Assembly (NCBI GenBank): GCA_030867875.1
Contig: JAOWCC010000936.1
Location: forward strand, 12,904,095 to 12,968,094
Source: Actinernus sp. WN-2022
Taxonomy: Eukaryota > Cnidaria > Anthozoa > Actiniaria > Actinernidae
DNA length: 64,000 nucleotides
Direction of reading: 5' to 3'
Positions 48,108-60,290 of the stretch are shown here, in pieces; position 1 is the stretch's first letter; each line of letters opens with the position of its first letter. The translations under genes and the position numbers were made by a program. Below the pieces are notes generated by a model. The model did not search any database. It had not been told where the DNA came from and saw nothing but the letters and a program-made list of their open reading frames with translations.

Positions 48108-48180
48108 AGCCTCTGGAGAGATTCGAACTCTCGACCCCTGGTTTACAAGACCAGTGCTCTAACCACTGAGCTACAGAGGC
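48108..48180 (-). tRNA. tRNA-Thr(TGT)
   Basis: Intact, G44 form. Confidence 0.93.
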
Positions 48181-48667
48181 AGACCTGTTCTGTATTTGCA
48201 AAATGTAAACTAATTCTACATTAATTAGATGTTGATCACAAAAGATAATGTCGAAGGATGTCAAATGTTGCTTCATGCCATCTAGAATTCAAACTCGGTA
48301 TTTAACATTTCTAAATATTTAAAGTTATGAAAATGGTTTAATTGGTGAGTTGTGAGACTCCATGTTTCATCAAGGAACAGATGTACCGTCACGTGCTCGA
48401 AATGAATTTCGATGAAACTTTTCAAGGTGGAACAGCATTCTTTAAATGAAACTGTTGTTGTTGTTGTCGGTGTTATTATCATTGTCTTTGTTGTTGTTTT
48501 TCATTGCTATTTTGATATATATTTCAATCTCTAAAGAAATCTTTCAGTCGAATGACGTCCGCTTCTACCGTTCTCCGCTGTCTAATTAATTTAAATTCTC
48601 ATTTCTTTATTTCAGTAGGTCTACACTCTGAAAGACAACATTTATGAGTACTTTGTGAGGTATGTGA

Positions 48668-48740
48668 GCCTCTGTAGCTCAGTGGTTAGAGCACTGGTCT
48701 AGTAAACCAGGGGTCGAGAGTTCGAGTCTCTCCGGAGGCT
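48668..48740 (+). tRNA. tRNA-Thr(AGT)
   Basis: Consensus body; T6 terminator. Confidence 0.93.
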
Positions 48741-49185
48741 TTTTTGTACAATTTGCTCGATTGCCATGGCGTTCATCTGCGCAATTCCTTTTGGAAAATA
48801 ACAAGTCCGCATTCCAGAGATATATTTTATCAATTTTATTTTCCGTCTATGAACCCAATTAATGTTGTCTTGCCCTAGGAAGATGACACCTCGTTTTAGT
48901 TGGGCTTTAAACGTCAATATTCTATCCAGGGAAGCTTTCAATAAACATTGACATGTTTAGCGAGAAGATAAGATGACGTTCCATTATTGTTTTTAAACGA
49001 CCGATATAGCGCTAATCATAGTTGCCAAATATTTGCCAAGTTGCCCAGCAACAACCGGCATTTATTTGTTTCCCATTAAAAAAGAAATGAAAAATTTCAG
49101 CCTCTGCAAAGATTCCAATCAACGTCAAGTACGCCTTAGCAGCGATCACCGATTTGTCGACATTGAAAAAGAATAGTAACTTTTC

Positions 49186-49258
49186 AGCCTCTGGAGAGAT
49201 TCGAACTCTCAACCCCTGGTTTACAAGAACAGTGCTCTAACCACTGAGCTACAGAGGC
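49186..49258 (-). tRNA. tRNA-Thr(TGT), C48T and G30T
   Basis: C48 to T weakens the 15-48 contact, and G30 to T breaks one anticodon-stem pair (T30/C40). Confidence 0.75.
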
Positions 49259-49745
49259 AGACCTGTTCTGTATTTGCAAAATGTAAACTAATTCTACATT
49301 AATTAGATGTTGATCACAAAAGATAATGTAGAAGGATGTCAAATGTTGCTTCATGCCATCTAGAATTCAAACTCGGTATTTAACATTTCTAAATATTTAA
49401 AGTTATGAAAATGGTTTAATTGGTGAGTTGTGAGACTCCATGTTTCATCAAGGAACAGATGTACCGTCACGTGCTCGAAATGAATTTCGATGAAACTTTT
49501 CAAGGTGGAACAGCATTCTTTAAATGAAACTGTTGTTGTTGTTGTCGGTGTTATTATCATTGTCTTTGTTGTTGTTTTTCATTGCTATTTTGATATATAT
49601 TTCAATCTCTAAAGAAATCTTTCAGTCGAATGACGTCCGCTTCTACCGTTCTCCGCTGTCTAATTAATTTAAATTCTCATTTCTTTATTTCAGTAGGTCT
49701 ACACTCTGAAAGACAACATTTATGAGTACTTTGTGAGGTATGTGA

Positions 49746-49818
49746 GCCTCTGTAGCTCAGTGGTTAGAGCACTGGTCTAGTAAACCAGGGGTCGAGAGTT
49801 CGAGTCTCTCCGGAGGCT
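49746..49818 (+). tRNA. tRNA-Thr(AGT)
   Basis: Consensus body; T6 terminator. Confidence 0.93.
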
Positions 49819-50263
49819 TTTTTGTACAATTTGCTCGATTGCCATGGCGTTCATCTGCGCAATTCCTTTTGGAAAATAACAAGTCCGCATTCCAGAGATA
49901 TATTTTATCAATTTTATTTTCCGTCTATGAACCCAATTAATGTTGTCTTGCCCTAGGAAGATGACACCTCGTTTTAGTTGGGCTTTAAACGTCAATATTC
50001 TATCCAGGGAAGCTTTCAATAAACATTGACATGTTTAGCGAGAAAATAAGATGACGTTCCATTATTGTTTTTAAACGACCGATATAGCGCTAATCATAGT
50101 TGCCAAATATTTGCCAAGTTGCCCAGCAACAACCGGCATTTATTTGTTTCCCATTAAAAAAGAAATGAAAAATTTCAGCCTCTGCAAAGATTCCAATCAA
50201 CGTCAAGTACGCCTTAGCAGCGATCACCGATTTGTCGACATTGAAAAAGAATAGTAACTTTTC

Positions 50264-50336
50264 AGCCTCTGGAGAGATTCGAACTCTCAACCCCTGGTTT
50301 ACAAGACCAGTGCTCTAACCACTGAGCTACAGAGGC
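50264..50336 (-). tRNA. tRNA-Thr(TGT), C48T
   Basis: Shares C48T with the 49186 copy but has a normal anticodon stem. Confidence 0.87.
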
Positions 50337-50823
50337 AGACCTGTTCTGTATTTGCAAAATGTAAACTAATTCTACATTAATTAGATGTTGATCACAAAAG
50401 ATAATGTAGAAGGATGTCAAATGTTGCTTCATGCCATCTAGAATTCAAACTCGGTATTTAACATTTCTAAATATTTAAAGTTATGAAAATGGTTTAATTG
50501 GTGAGTTGTGAGACTCCATGTTTCATCAAGGAACAGATGTACCGTCACGTGCTCGAAATGAATTTCGATGAAACTTTTCAAGGTGGAACAGCATTCTTTA
50601 AATGAAACTGTTGTTGTTGTTGTCGGTGTTATTATCATTGTCTTTGTTGTTGTTTTTCATTGCTATTTTGATATATATTTCAATCTCTAAAGAAATCTTT
50701 CAGTCGAATGACGTCCGCTTCTACCGTTCTCCGCTGTCTAATTAATTTAAATTCTCATTTCTTTATTTCAGTAGGTCTACACTCTGAAAGACAACATTTA
50801 TGAGTACTTTGTGAGGTATGTGA

Positions 50824-50896
50824 GCCTCTGTAGCTCAGTGGTTAGAGCACTGGTCTAGTAAACCAGGGGTCGAGAGTTCGTGTCTCTCCGGAGGCT
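50824..50896 (+). pseudogene. tRNA-Thr(AGT), A58T
   Basis: T loop TTCGTGT: the invariant A58 (54-58 pair, B box) is T; likely defective in transcription and folding. Confidence 0.7.
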
Positions 50897-51341
50897 TTTT
50901 TGTACAATTTGCTCGATTGCCATGGCGTTCATCTGCGCAATTCCTTTTGGAAAATAACAAGTCCGCATTCCAGAGATATATTTTATAAATTTTATTTTCC
51001 GTCTATGAACCCAATTAATGTTGTCTTGCCCTAGGAAGATGACACCTCGTTTTAGTTGGGCTTTAAACGTCAATATTCTATCCAGGGAAGCTTTCAATAT
51101 ACATTGACATGTTTAGCGAGAAGATAAGATGACGTTCCATTATGGTTTTTAAACGACCGATATAGCGCTAATCATAGTTGCCAAATATTTGCCAAGTTGC
51201 CCAGCAACAACCGGCATTTATTTGTTTCCCATTAAAAAAGAAATGAAAAATTTCAGCCTCTGCAAAGATTCCAATCAACGTCAAGTACGCCTTAGCAGCG
51301 ATCACCGATTTGTAGACATTGAAAAAGAATAGTAACTTTTC

Positions 51342-51414
51342 AGCCTCTGGAGAGATTCGAACTCTCGACCCCTGGTTTACAAGACCAGTGCTCTAACCAC
51401 TGAGCTACAGAGGC
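51342..51414 (-). tRNA. tRNA-Thr(TGT)
   Basis: Intact, G44 form. Confidence 0.93.
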
Positions 51415-51902
51415 AGACCTGTTCTGTATTTGCAAGATGTAAACTAATTCTACATTAATTAGATGTTGATCACAAAAAGATAATGTAGAAGGATGTCAAA
51501 TGTTGTTTCATGCCATCTAGAAATCAAACTCGGTATTTAACATTTCTAAATATACAAAGTTATGAAAATGGTTTAATTGGTGAGTTGTGAGACTCCATGT
51601 TTCATCAAGGAACAGATGTACCGTCACGTGCTCGAAATGAATTTCGATGAAATTTTTCAAGGTGGAACAGCATTCTTTAAATGAAACTGTTGTTGTTGTT
51701 GTCGGTGTTATTATCATTGTCTTTGTTGTTGTTTTTCATTGCTATTTTGATATATATTTCAATCTCTAAAGAAATCTTTCAGTCGAATGACGTCCGCTTC
51801 TACCGTGCTCCGCTGTCTAATTAATTTAAATTCTCATTTCTTTATTTCAGTAGGTCTACACTCTGAAAGACAACATTTATGAGTACTTTGTGAGGTATGT
51901 GA

Positions 51903-51975
51903 GCCTCTGTAGCTCAGTGGTTAGAGCACTGGTCTAGTAAACCAGGGGTCGAGAGTTCGAGTCTCTCCGGAGGCT
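51903..51975 (+). tRNA. tRNA-Thr(AGT)
   Basis: Consensus body; T6 terminator. Confidence 0.93.
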
Positions 51976-52420
51976 TTTTTGTACAATTTGCTCGATTGCC
52001 ATGGCGTTCATCTGCGCAATTCCTTTTGGAAAATAACAAGTCCGCATTCCAGAGATATATTTTATCAATTTTATTTTCCGTCTATGAACCCAATTAATGT
52101 TGTCTTGCCCTAGGAAGATGACACCTCGTTTTAGTTGGGCTTTAAACGTCAATATTCTATCCAGGGAAGCTTTCAATATACATTGACATGTTTAGCGAGA
52201 AGATAAGATGACGTTCCATTATGGTTTTTAAACGACCGATATAGCGCTAATCATAGTTGCCAAATATTTGCCAAGTTGCCCAGCAACAACCGGCATTTAT
52301 TTGTTTCCCATTAAAAAAGAAATGAAAAATTTCAGCCTCTGCAAAGATTCCAATCAACGTCAAGTACGCCTTAGCAGCGATCACCGATTTGTAGACATTG
52401 AAAAAGAATAGTAACTTTTC

Positions 52421-52493
52421 AGCCTCTGGAGAGATTCGAACTCTCGACCCCTGGTTTACAAGACCAGTGCTCTAACCACTGAGCTACAGAGGC
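52421..52493 (-). tRNA. tRNA-Thr(TGT)
   Basis: Intact, G44 form. Confidence 0.93.
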
Positions 52494-52981
52494 AGACCTG
52501 TTCTGTATTTGCAAGATGTAAACTAATTCTACATTAATTAGATGTTGAGCACAAAAAGATAATGTAGAAGGATGTCAAATGTTGTTTCATGCCATCTAGA
52601 ATTCAAACTCGGTATTTAACATTTCTAAATATACAAAGTTATGAAAATGGTTTAATTGGTGAGTTGTGAGACTCCATGTTTCATCAAGGAACAGATGTAC
52701 CGTCACGTGCTCGAAATGAATTTCGATGAAATTTTTCAAAGTGGAACAGCGTTCTTTAAATGAAACTGTTGTTGTTGTTGTCGGTGTTATTATCATTGTC
52801 TTTGTTGTTGTTTTTCATTGCTATTTTGATATATATTTCAATCTCTAAAGAAATCTTTCAGTCGAATGACGTCCGCTTCTACCGTGCTCCGCTGTCTAAT
52901 TAATTCAAATTCTCATTTCTTTATTTCAGTAGGTCTACACTCTGAAAGACAACATTTATGAGTACTTTGTGAGGTATGTGA

Positions 52982-53054
52982 GCCTCTGTAGCTCAGTGGT
53001 TAGAGCACTGGTCTAGTAAACCAGGGGTCGAGAGTTCGAGTCTCTCCGGAGGCT
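52982..53054 (+). tRNA. tRNA-Thr(AGT)
   Basis: Consensus body; back to T5 followed by CGTGC, showing mixed subfamilies. Confidence 0.93.
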
Positions 53055-53498
53055 TTTTCGTGCAATTTGCTCGATTGCCATGGCGTTCATCTGCGCAATT
53101 CCTTTTGGAAAATAACAAGTCCGCATTCCAGAGATATATTTTATGAATTTTATTTTCCGTCTATGAACCCAATTAATGTTGTCTTGCCCTAGGAAGATGA
53201 CACCTCGTTTTAGTTTGGCTTTAAACGTCAATATTCTATCCAGGGAAGCTTTCAATATACATTGACATATTTAGCGAGAAGATAAGATGACGTTCCATTA
53301 TTATTTTTAAACGACCGATATAGCGCTAATCATAGTTGCCAAATATTTGCCAAGTTGCCCAGCAACAACCGGCATTTATTTGTTCCCATTAAAAAAGAAA
53401 TGAAAAATTTCAGCCTCTGCAAAGATTCCAATCAACGTCAAGTACGCCTTAGCAGCGATCACCGATTTGTAGACATTGAAAAAGAATAGTAACTTTTC

Positions 53499-53571
53499 AG
53501 CCTCTGTAGAGATTCGAACTCTCGACCCCTGGTTTACAAGACCAGTGCTCTAACCACTGAGCTACAGAGGC
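53499..53571 (-). tRNA. tRNA-Thr(TGT), C65A
   Basis: G49/A65 mismatch at the base of the T stem; same change at 56790 and 60015. Confidence 0.83.
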
Positions 53572-54059
53572 AGACCTGTTCTGTATTTGCAAGATGTAAA
53601 CTAATTCTACATTAATTAGATGTTGATCACAAAAAGATAATGTAGAAGGATGTCAAATGTTGTTTCATGCCATCTAGAATTCAAACTCGGTATTTAACAT
53701 TTCTAAATATACAAAGTTATGAAAATGGTTTAATTGGTGAGTTGTGAGACTCCATGTTTCATCAAGGAACAGATGTACCGTCACATGCTCGAAATGAATT
53801 TCGATGAAACTTTTCAAGGTGGAACAGCATTCTTTAAATGAAACTGTTGTTGTTGTTGTCGGTGTTATTATCATTGTCTTTGTTGTTGTTTTTCATTGCT
53901 ATTTTGATATATATTTCAATCTCTAAAGAAATCTTTCAGTCGAATTACGTCCGCTTCTACCGTGCTCCGCTGTCTAATTAATTTAAATTCTCATTTCTTT
54001 ATTTCAGTAGGTCTACACTCTGAAAGACAACATTTATGAGTACTTTGTGAGGTATGTGA

Positions 54060-54132
54060 GCCTCTGTAGCTCAGTGGTTAGAGCACTGGTCTAGTAAACC
54101 AGGGGTCGAGAGTTCGAGTCTCTCCGGAGGCT
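54060..54132 (+). tRNA. tRNA-Thr(AGT)
   Basis: Consensus body; T6 terminator. Confidence 0.93.
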
Positions 54133-54577
54133 TTTTTGTACAATTTGTTCGATTGCCATGGCGTTCATCTGCGCAATTCCTTTTGGAAAATAACAAGTCC
54201 GCATTCCAGAGATATATTTTATAAATTTTATTTTCCGTCTATGAACCCAATTAATGTTGTCTTGCCCTAGGAAGATGACACCTCGTTTTAGTTGGGCTTT
54301 AAACGTCAATATTCTATCCAGGGAAGCTTTCAATATACATTGACATGTTTAGCGAGAAGATAAGATGACGTTCCATTATTGTTTTTAAACGACCGATATA
54401 GCGCTAAACATAGTTGCCAAATATTTGCCAAGTTGCCCAGCAACAACCGGCATTTATTTGTTTCCCATTAAAAAAGAAATGAAAAATGTCAGCCTCTGCA
54501 AAGATTCCAATCAACGTCAAGTACGCCTTAGCAGCGATCACCGATTTGTCGACATTGAAAAAGAATAGTAACTTTTC

Positions 54578-54650
54578 AGCCTCTGGAGAGATTCGAACTC
54601 TCGACCCCTGGTTTACAAGACCAGTGCTCTAACCACTGAGCTACAGAGGC
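54578..54650 (-). tRNA. tRNA-Thr(TGT)
   Basis: Intact, G44 form. Confidence 0.93.
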
Positions 54651-55138
54651 AGACCTGTTCTGTATTTGCAAGATGTAAACTAATTCTACATTAATTAGAT
54701 GTTGAGCACAAAAAGATAATGTAGAAGGATGTCAAATGTTGTTTCATGCCATCTAGAATTCAAACTCGGTATTTAACATTTCTAAATATACAAAGTTATG
54801 AAAATGGTTTAATTGGTGAGTTGTGAGACTCCATGTTTCATCAAGGAACAGATGTACCGTCACGTGCTCGAAATGAATTTCGATGAAATTTTTCAAGGTG
54901 GAACAGCATTCTTTAAATGAAACTGTTGTTGTTGTTGTCGGTGTTATTATCATTGTCTTTGTTGTTGTTTTTCATTGCTATTTTGATATATATTTCAATC
55001 TCTAAAGAAATCTTTCAGTCGAATGACGTCCGCTTCTACCGTGCTCCGCTGTCTAATTAATTCAAATTCTCATTTCTTTATTTCAGTAGGTCTACACTCT
55101 GAAAGACAACATTTATGAGTACTTTGTGAGGTATGTGA

Positions 55139-55211
55139 GCCTCTGTAGCTCAGTGGTTAGAGCACTGGTCTAGTAAACCAGGGGTCGGGAGTTCGAGTCT
55201 CTCCGGAGGCT
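55139..55211 (+). tRNA. tRNA-Thr(AGT), A50G
   Basis: T stem GGGAG gives a G50-T64 wobble; foldable. T5 terminator. Confidence 0.9.
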
Positions 55212-55362
55212 TTTTCGTGCAATTTGCTCGATTGCCATGGCGTTCATCTGCGCAATTCCTTTTGGAAAATAACAAGTCCGCATTCCAGAGATATATTTTA
55301 TGAATTTTATTTTCCGTCTATGAACCCAATTAATGTTGTCTTGCCCTAGGAAGATGACACCT

Positions 55363-55420
55363 ATAATAATAATAATAATAATAAACTTTATTATACACAG
55401 AATTCAAACAGTTTACACTT
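55363..55420 (-). mobile_element. 58-bp LINE 3'-tail insertion
   Basis: After GATGACACCT the unit is interrupted by (ATA)n, then AAACTTTATTATACACAG and about 25 more bases, before resuming at TTTTAGTTTGG; CG of the unit is lost. On the minus strand it reads as a short unique stretch, an AATAAAGT signal and a TTA-repeat tail, the form of an extremely 5'-truncated LINE with microsatellite tail. The family differs from that of the 60291 insertion. Confidence 0.7.
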
Positions 55421-55711
55421 TTTTAGTTTGGCTTTAAACGTCAATATTCTATCCAGGGAAGCTTTCAATATACATTGACATATTTAGCGAGAAGATAAGA
55501 TGACGTTCCATTATTATTTTTAAACGACCGATATAGCGCTAATCATAGTTGCCAAATATTTGCCAAGTTGCCCAGCAACAACCGGCATTTATTTGTTCCC
55601 ATTAAAAAAGAAATGAAAAATTTCAGCCTCTGCAAAGATTCCAATCAACGTCAAGTACGCCTTAGCAGCGATCACCGATTTGTAGACATTGAAAAAGAAT
55701 AGTAACTTTTC

Positions 55712-55784
55712 AGCCTCTGGAGAGATTCGAACTCTCGACCCCTGGTTTACAAGACCAGTGCTCTAACCACTGAGCTACAGAGGC
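55712..55784 (-). tRNA. tRNA-Thr(TGT)
   Basis: Intact, G44 form; in the unit enlarged by the 58-bp insertion. Confidence 0.93.
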
Positions 55785-56272
55785 AGACCTGTTCTGTATT
55801 TGCAAGATGTAAACTAATTCTACATTAATTAGATGTTGAGCACAAAAAGATAATGTAGAAGGATGTCAAATGTTGTTTCATGCCATCTAGAATTCAAACT
55901 CGGTATTTAACATTTCTAAATATACAAAGTTATGAAAATGGTTTAATTGGTGAGTTGTGAGACTCCATGTTTCATCAAGGAACAGATGTACCGTCACGTG
56001 CTCGAAATGAATTTCGATGAAATTTTTCAAGGTGGAACAGCATTCTTTAAATGAAACTGTTGTTGTTGTTGTCGGTGTTATTATCATTGTCTTTGTTGTT
56101 GTTTTTCATTGCTATTTTGATATATATTTCAATCTCTAAAGAAATCTTTCAGTCGAATGACGTCCGCTTCTACCGTGCTCCGCTGTCTAATTAATTCAAA
56201 TTCTCATTTCTTTATTTCAGTAGGTCTACACTCTGAAAGACAACATTTATGAGTACTTTGTGAGGTATGTGA

Positions 56273-56345
56273 GCCTCTGTAGCTCAGTGGTTAGAGCACT
56301 GGTCTAGTAAACCAGGGGTCGAGAGTTCGAGTCTCTCCGGAGGCT
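56273..56345 (+). tRNA. tRNA-Thr(AGT)
   Basis: Consensus body; T5 terminator. A near-copy of the preceding unit without the LINE tail. Confidence 0.93.
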
Positions 56346-56789
56346 TTTTCGTGCAATTTGCTCGATTGCCATGGCGTTCATCTGCGCAATTCCTTTTGGA
56401 AAATAACAAGTCCGCATTCCAGAGATATATTTTATGAATTTTATTTTCCGTCTATGAACCCAATTAATGTTGTCTTGCCCTAGGAAGATGACACCTCGTT
56501 TTAGTTTGGCTTTAAACGTCAATATTCTATCCAGGGAAGCTTTCAATATACATTGACATATTTAGCGAGAAGATAAGATGACGTTCCATTATTATTTTTA
56601 AACGACCGATATAGCGCTAATCATAGTTGCCAAATATTTGCCAAGTTGCCCAGCAACAACCGGCATTTATTTGTTCCCATTAAAAAAGAAATGAAAAATT
56701 TCAGCCTCTGCAAAGATTCCAATCAACGTCAAGTACGCCTTAGCAGCGATCACCGATTTGTAGACATTGAAAAAGAATAGTAACTTTTC

Positions 56790-56862
56790 AGCCTCTGTAG
56801 AGATTCGAACTCTCGACCCCTGGTTTACAAGACCAGTGCTCTAACCACTGAGCTACAGAGGC
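56790..56862 (-). tRNA. tRNA-Thr(TGT), C65A
   Basis: G49/A65 mismatch; its unit also lost 12 bp (TGAGACTCCATG) near 57037. Confidence 0.83.
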
Positions 56863-57338
56863 AGACCTGTTCTGTATTTGCAAGATGTAAACTAATTCTA
56901 CATTAATTAGATGTTGAGCACAAAAAGATAATGTAGAAGAATGTCAAATGTTGTTTCATGCCATATAGAATTCAAACTCGGTATTTAACATTTCTAAATA
57001 TACAAAGTTATGAAAATGGTTTAATTGGTGAGTTGTTTCATCAAGGAACAGATGTACCGTCACGTGCTCGAAATGAATTTCGATGAAATTTTTCAAGGTG
57101 GAACAGCATTCTTTAAATGAAACTGTTGTTGTTGTTGTCGGTGTTATTATCATTGTCTTTGTTGTTGTTTTTCATTGCTATTTTGATATATATTTCAATC
57201 TCTAAAGAAATCTTTCAGTCGAATGACGTCCGCTTCTACCGTTCTCCGCTGTCTAATTAATTTAAATTCTCATTTCTTTATTTCAGTAGGTCTACACTCT
57301 GAAAGACAACATTTATGAGTACTTTGTGAGGTATGTGA

Positions 57339-57411
57339 GCCTCTGTAGCTCAGTGGTTAGAGCACTGGTCTAGTAAACCAGGGGTCGAGAGTTCGAGTCT
57401 CTCCGGAGGCT
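57339..57411 (+). tRNA. tRNA-Thr(AGT)
   Basis: Consensus body; T6 terminator. Confidence 0.93.
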
Positions 57412-57856
57412 TTTTTGTACAATTTGCTCGATTGCCATGGCGTTCATCTGCGCAATTCCTTTTGGAAAATAACAAGTCCGCATTCCAGAGATATATTTTA
57501 TAAATTTTATTTTCCGTCTATGAACCCAATTAATGTTGTCTTGCCCTAGGAAGATGACACCTCGTTTTAGTTGGGCTTTAAACGTCAATATTCTATCCAG
57601 GGAAGCTTTCAATATACATTGACATGTTTAGCGAGAAGATAAGATGACGTTCCATTATTGTTTTTAAACGACCGATATAGCTCTAAACATAGTTGCCAAA
57701 TATTTGCCAAGTTGCCCAGCAACAACCGGCATTTATTTGTTTCCCATTAAAAAAGAAATGAAAAATGTCAGCCTCTGCAAAGATTCCAATCAACGTCAAG
57801 TACGCCTTAGCAGCGATCACCGATTTGTCGACATTGAAAAAGAATAGTAACTTTTC

Positions 57857-57929
57857 AGCCTCTGGAGAGATTCGAACTCTCGACCCCTGGTTTACAAGAC
57901 CAGTGCTCTAACCACTGAGCTACAGAGGC
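57857..57929 (-). tRNA. tRNA-Thr(TGT)
   Basis: Intact, G44 form. Confidence 0.93.
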
Positions 57930-58417
57930 AGACCTGTTCTGTATTTGCAAGATGTAAACTAATTCTACATTAATTAGATGTTGATCACAAAAAGATAATG
58001 TAGAAGGATGTCAAATGTTGTTTCATGCCATCTAGAATTCAAACTCGGTATTTAACATTTCTAAATATACAAAGTTATGAAAATGGTTTAATTGGTGAGT
58101 TGTGAGACTCCATGTTTCATCAAGGAACAGATGTACCGTCACGTGCTCGAAATGAATTTCGATGAAACTTTTCAAGGTGGAACAGCATTCTTTAAATGAA
58201 ACTGTTGTTGTTGTTGTCGGTGTTATTATCATTGTCTTTGTTGTTGTTTTTCATTGCTATTTTGATATATATTTCAATCTCTAAAGAAATCTTTCAGTCG
58301 AATGACGTCCGCTTCTACCGTGCTCCGCTGTCTAATTAATTTAATTTCTCATTTCTTTATTTCAGTAGGTCTACACTCTGAAAGACAACATTTATGAGTA
58401 CTTTGTGAGGTATGTGA

Positions 58418-58490
58418 GCCTCTGTAGCTCAGTGGTTAGAGCACTGGTCTAGTAAACCAGGGGTCGAGAGTTCGAGTCTCTCCGGAGGCT
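58418..58490 (+). tRNA. tRNA-Thr(AGT)
   Basis: Consensus body; T6 terminator. Confidence 0.93.
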
Positions 58491-58935
58491 TTTTTGTACA
58501 ATTTGCTCGATTGTCATGGCGATCATCTGCGCAATTCCTTTTGGAAAATAACAAGTCCGCATTCCAGAGATATATTTTATCAATTTTATTTTCCGCCTAT
58601 GAACCCAATTAATGTTGTCTTGCCCTAGGAAGATGACACCTCGTTTTAGTTGGGCTTTAAACGTCAATATTCTATCCAGGGAAGCTTTCAATATACACTG
58701 ACATGTTTAGCGAGAAGATAAGATGACGTTCCATTATTGTTTTTAAACGACCGATATAGCGCTAAACATAGTTGCCAAATATTTGCCAAGTTGCCCAGCA
58801 ACAACCGGCATTTATTTGTTTCCCATTAAAAAAGAAATGAAAAATGTCAGCCTCTGCAAAGATTCCAATCAACGTCAAGTACGCCTTAGCAGCGATCACC
58901 GATTTGTCGACATTGAAAAAGAATAGTAACTTTTC

Positions 58936-59008
58936 AGCCTCTGGAGAGATTCGAACTCTCGACCCCTGGTTTACAAGACCAGTGCTCTAACCACTGAGCT
59001 ACAGAGGC
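58936..59008 (-). tRNA. tRNA-Thr(TGT)
   Basis: Intact, G44 form. Confidence 0.93.
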
Positions 59009-59496
59009 AGACCTGTTCTGTATTTGCAAGATGTAAACTAATTCTACATTAATTAGATGTTGATCACAAAAAGATAATGTAGAAGGATGTCAAATGTTGT
59101 TTCATGCCATCTAGAATTCAAACTCGGTATTTAACATTTCTAAATATACAAAGTTATGAAAATGGTTTAATTGGTGAGTTGTGAGACTCCATGTTTCATC
59201 AAGGAACAGATGTACCGTCACGTGCTCGAAATGAATTTCGATGAAACTTTTCAAGGTGGAACAGCATTCTTTAAATGAAACTGTTGTTGTTGTTGTCGGT
59301 GTTATTATCATTGTCTTTGTTGTTGTTTTTCATTGCTATTTTGATATATATTTCAATCTCTAAAGAAATCTTTCAGTCGAATGACGTCCGCTTCTACCGT
59401 TCTCCGCTGTCTAATTAATTTAAATTCTCATTTCTTTATTTCAGTAGGTCTACACTCTGAAAGACAACATTTATGAGTACTTTGTGAGGTATGTGA

Positions 59497-59569
59497 GCCT
59501 CTGTAGCTCAGTGGTTAGAGCACTGGTCTAGTAAACCAGGGGTCGAGAGTTCGAGTCTCTCCGGAGGCT
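59497..59569 (+). tRNA. tRNA-Thr(AGT)
   Basis: Consensus body; T6 terminator. Confidence 0.93.
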
Positions 59570-60014
59570 TTTTTGTACAATTTGCTCGATTGCCATGGTG
59601 TTCATCTGCGCAATTCCTTTTGGAAAATAACAAGTCCGCATTCCAGAGATATATTTTATAAATTTTATTTTCCGTCTATGAACCCAATTAATGTTGTCTT
59701 GCCCTAGGAAGATGACACCTCGTTTTAGTTTGGCTTTAAACGTCAATATTCTATCCAGGGAAGCTTTCAATATACATTGACATGTTTAGCGAGAAGATAA
59801 GATGACGTTCCATTATTATTTTTAAACGACCGATATAGCGCTAATCATAGTTGCCAAATATTTGCCAAGTTGCCCAGCAACAACCGGCATTTATTTGTTT
59901 TCCATTAAAAAAGAAATGAAAAATTTCAGCCTCTGCAAAGATTCCAATCAACGTCAAGTACGCCTTAGCAGCGATCACCGATTTGTAGACATTGAAAAAG
60001 AATAGTAACTTTTC

Positions 60015-60087
60015 AGCCTCTGTAGAGATTCGAACTCTCGACCCCTGGTTTACAAGACCAGTGCTCTAACCACTGAGCTACAGAGGC
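60015..60087 (-). tRNA. tRNA-Thr(TGT), C65A
   Basis: G49/A65 mismatch; last TGT copy before the large LINE insertion. Confidence 0.83.
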
Positions 60088-60290
60088 AGACCTGTTCTGT
60101 ATTTGCAAGATGTAAACTAATTCTACATTAATTAGATGTTGATCACAAAAAGATAATGTAGAAGGATGTCAAATGTTGTTTCATGCCATCTAGAATTCAA
60201 ACTCGGTATTTAACATTTCTAAATATACAAAGTTATGAAAATGGTTTAATTGGTGAGTTGTGAGACTCCATGTTTCATCAAGGAACAGAT

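Noticed and set aside
49012..50290. 66-codon minus-strand frames in two units (MRVRISPEAEK...)
   Set aside because: They begin inside the TGT tRNA gene and exist only where C48T removes a stop; chance frames.
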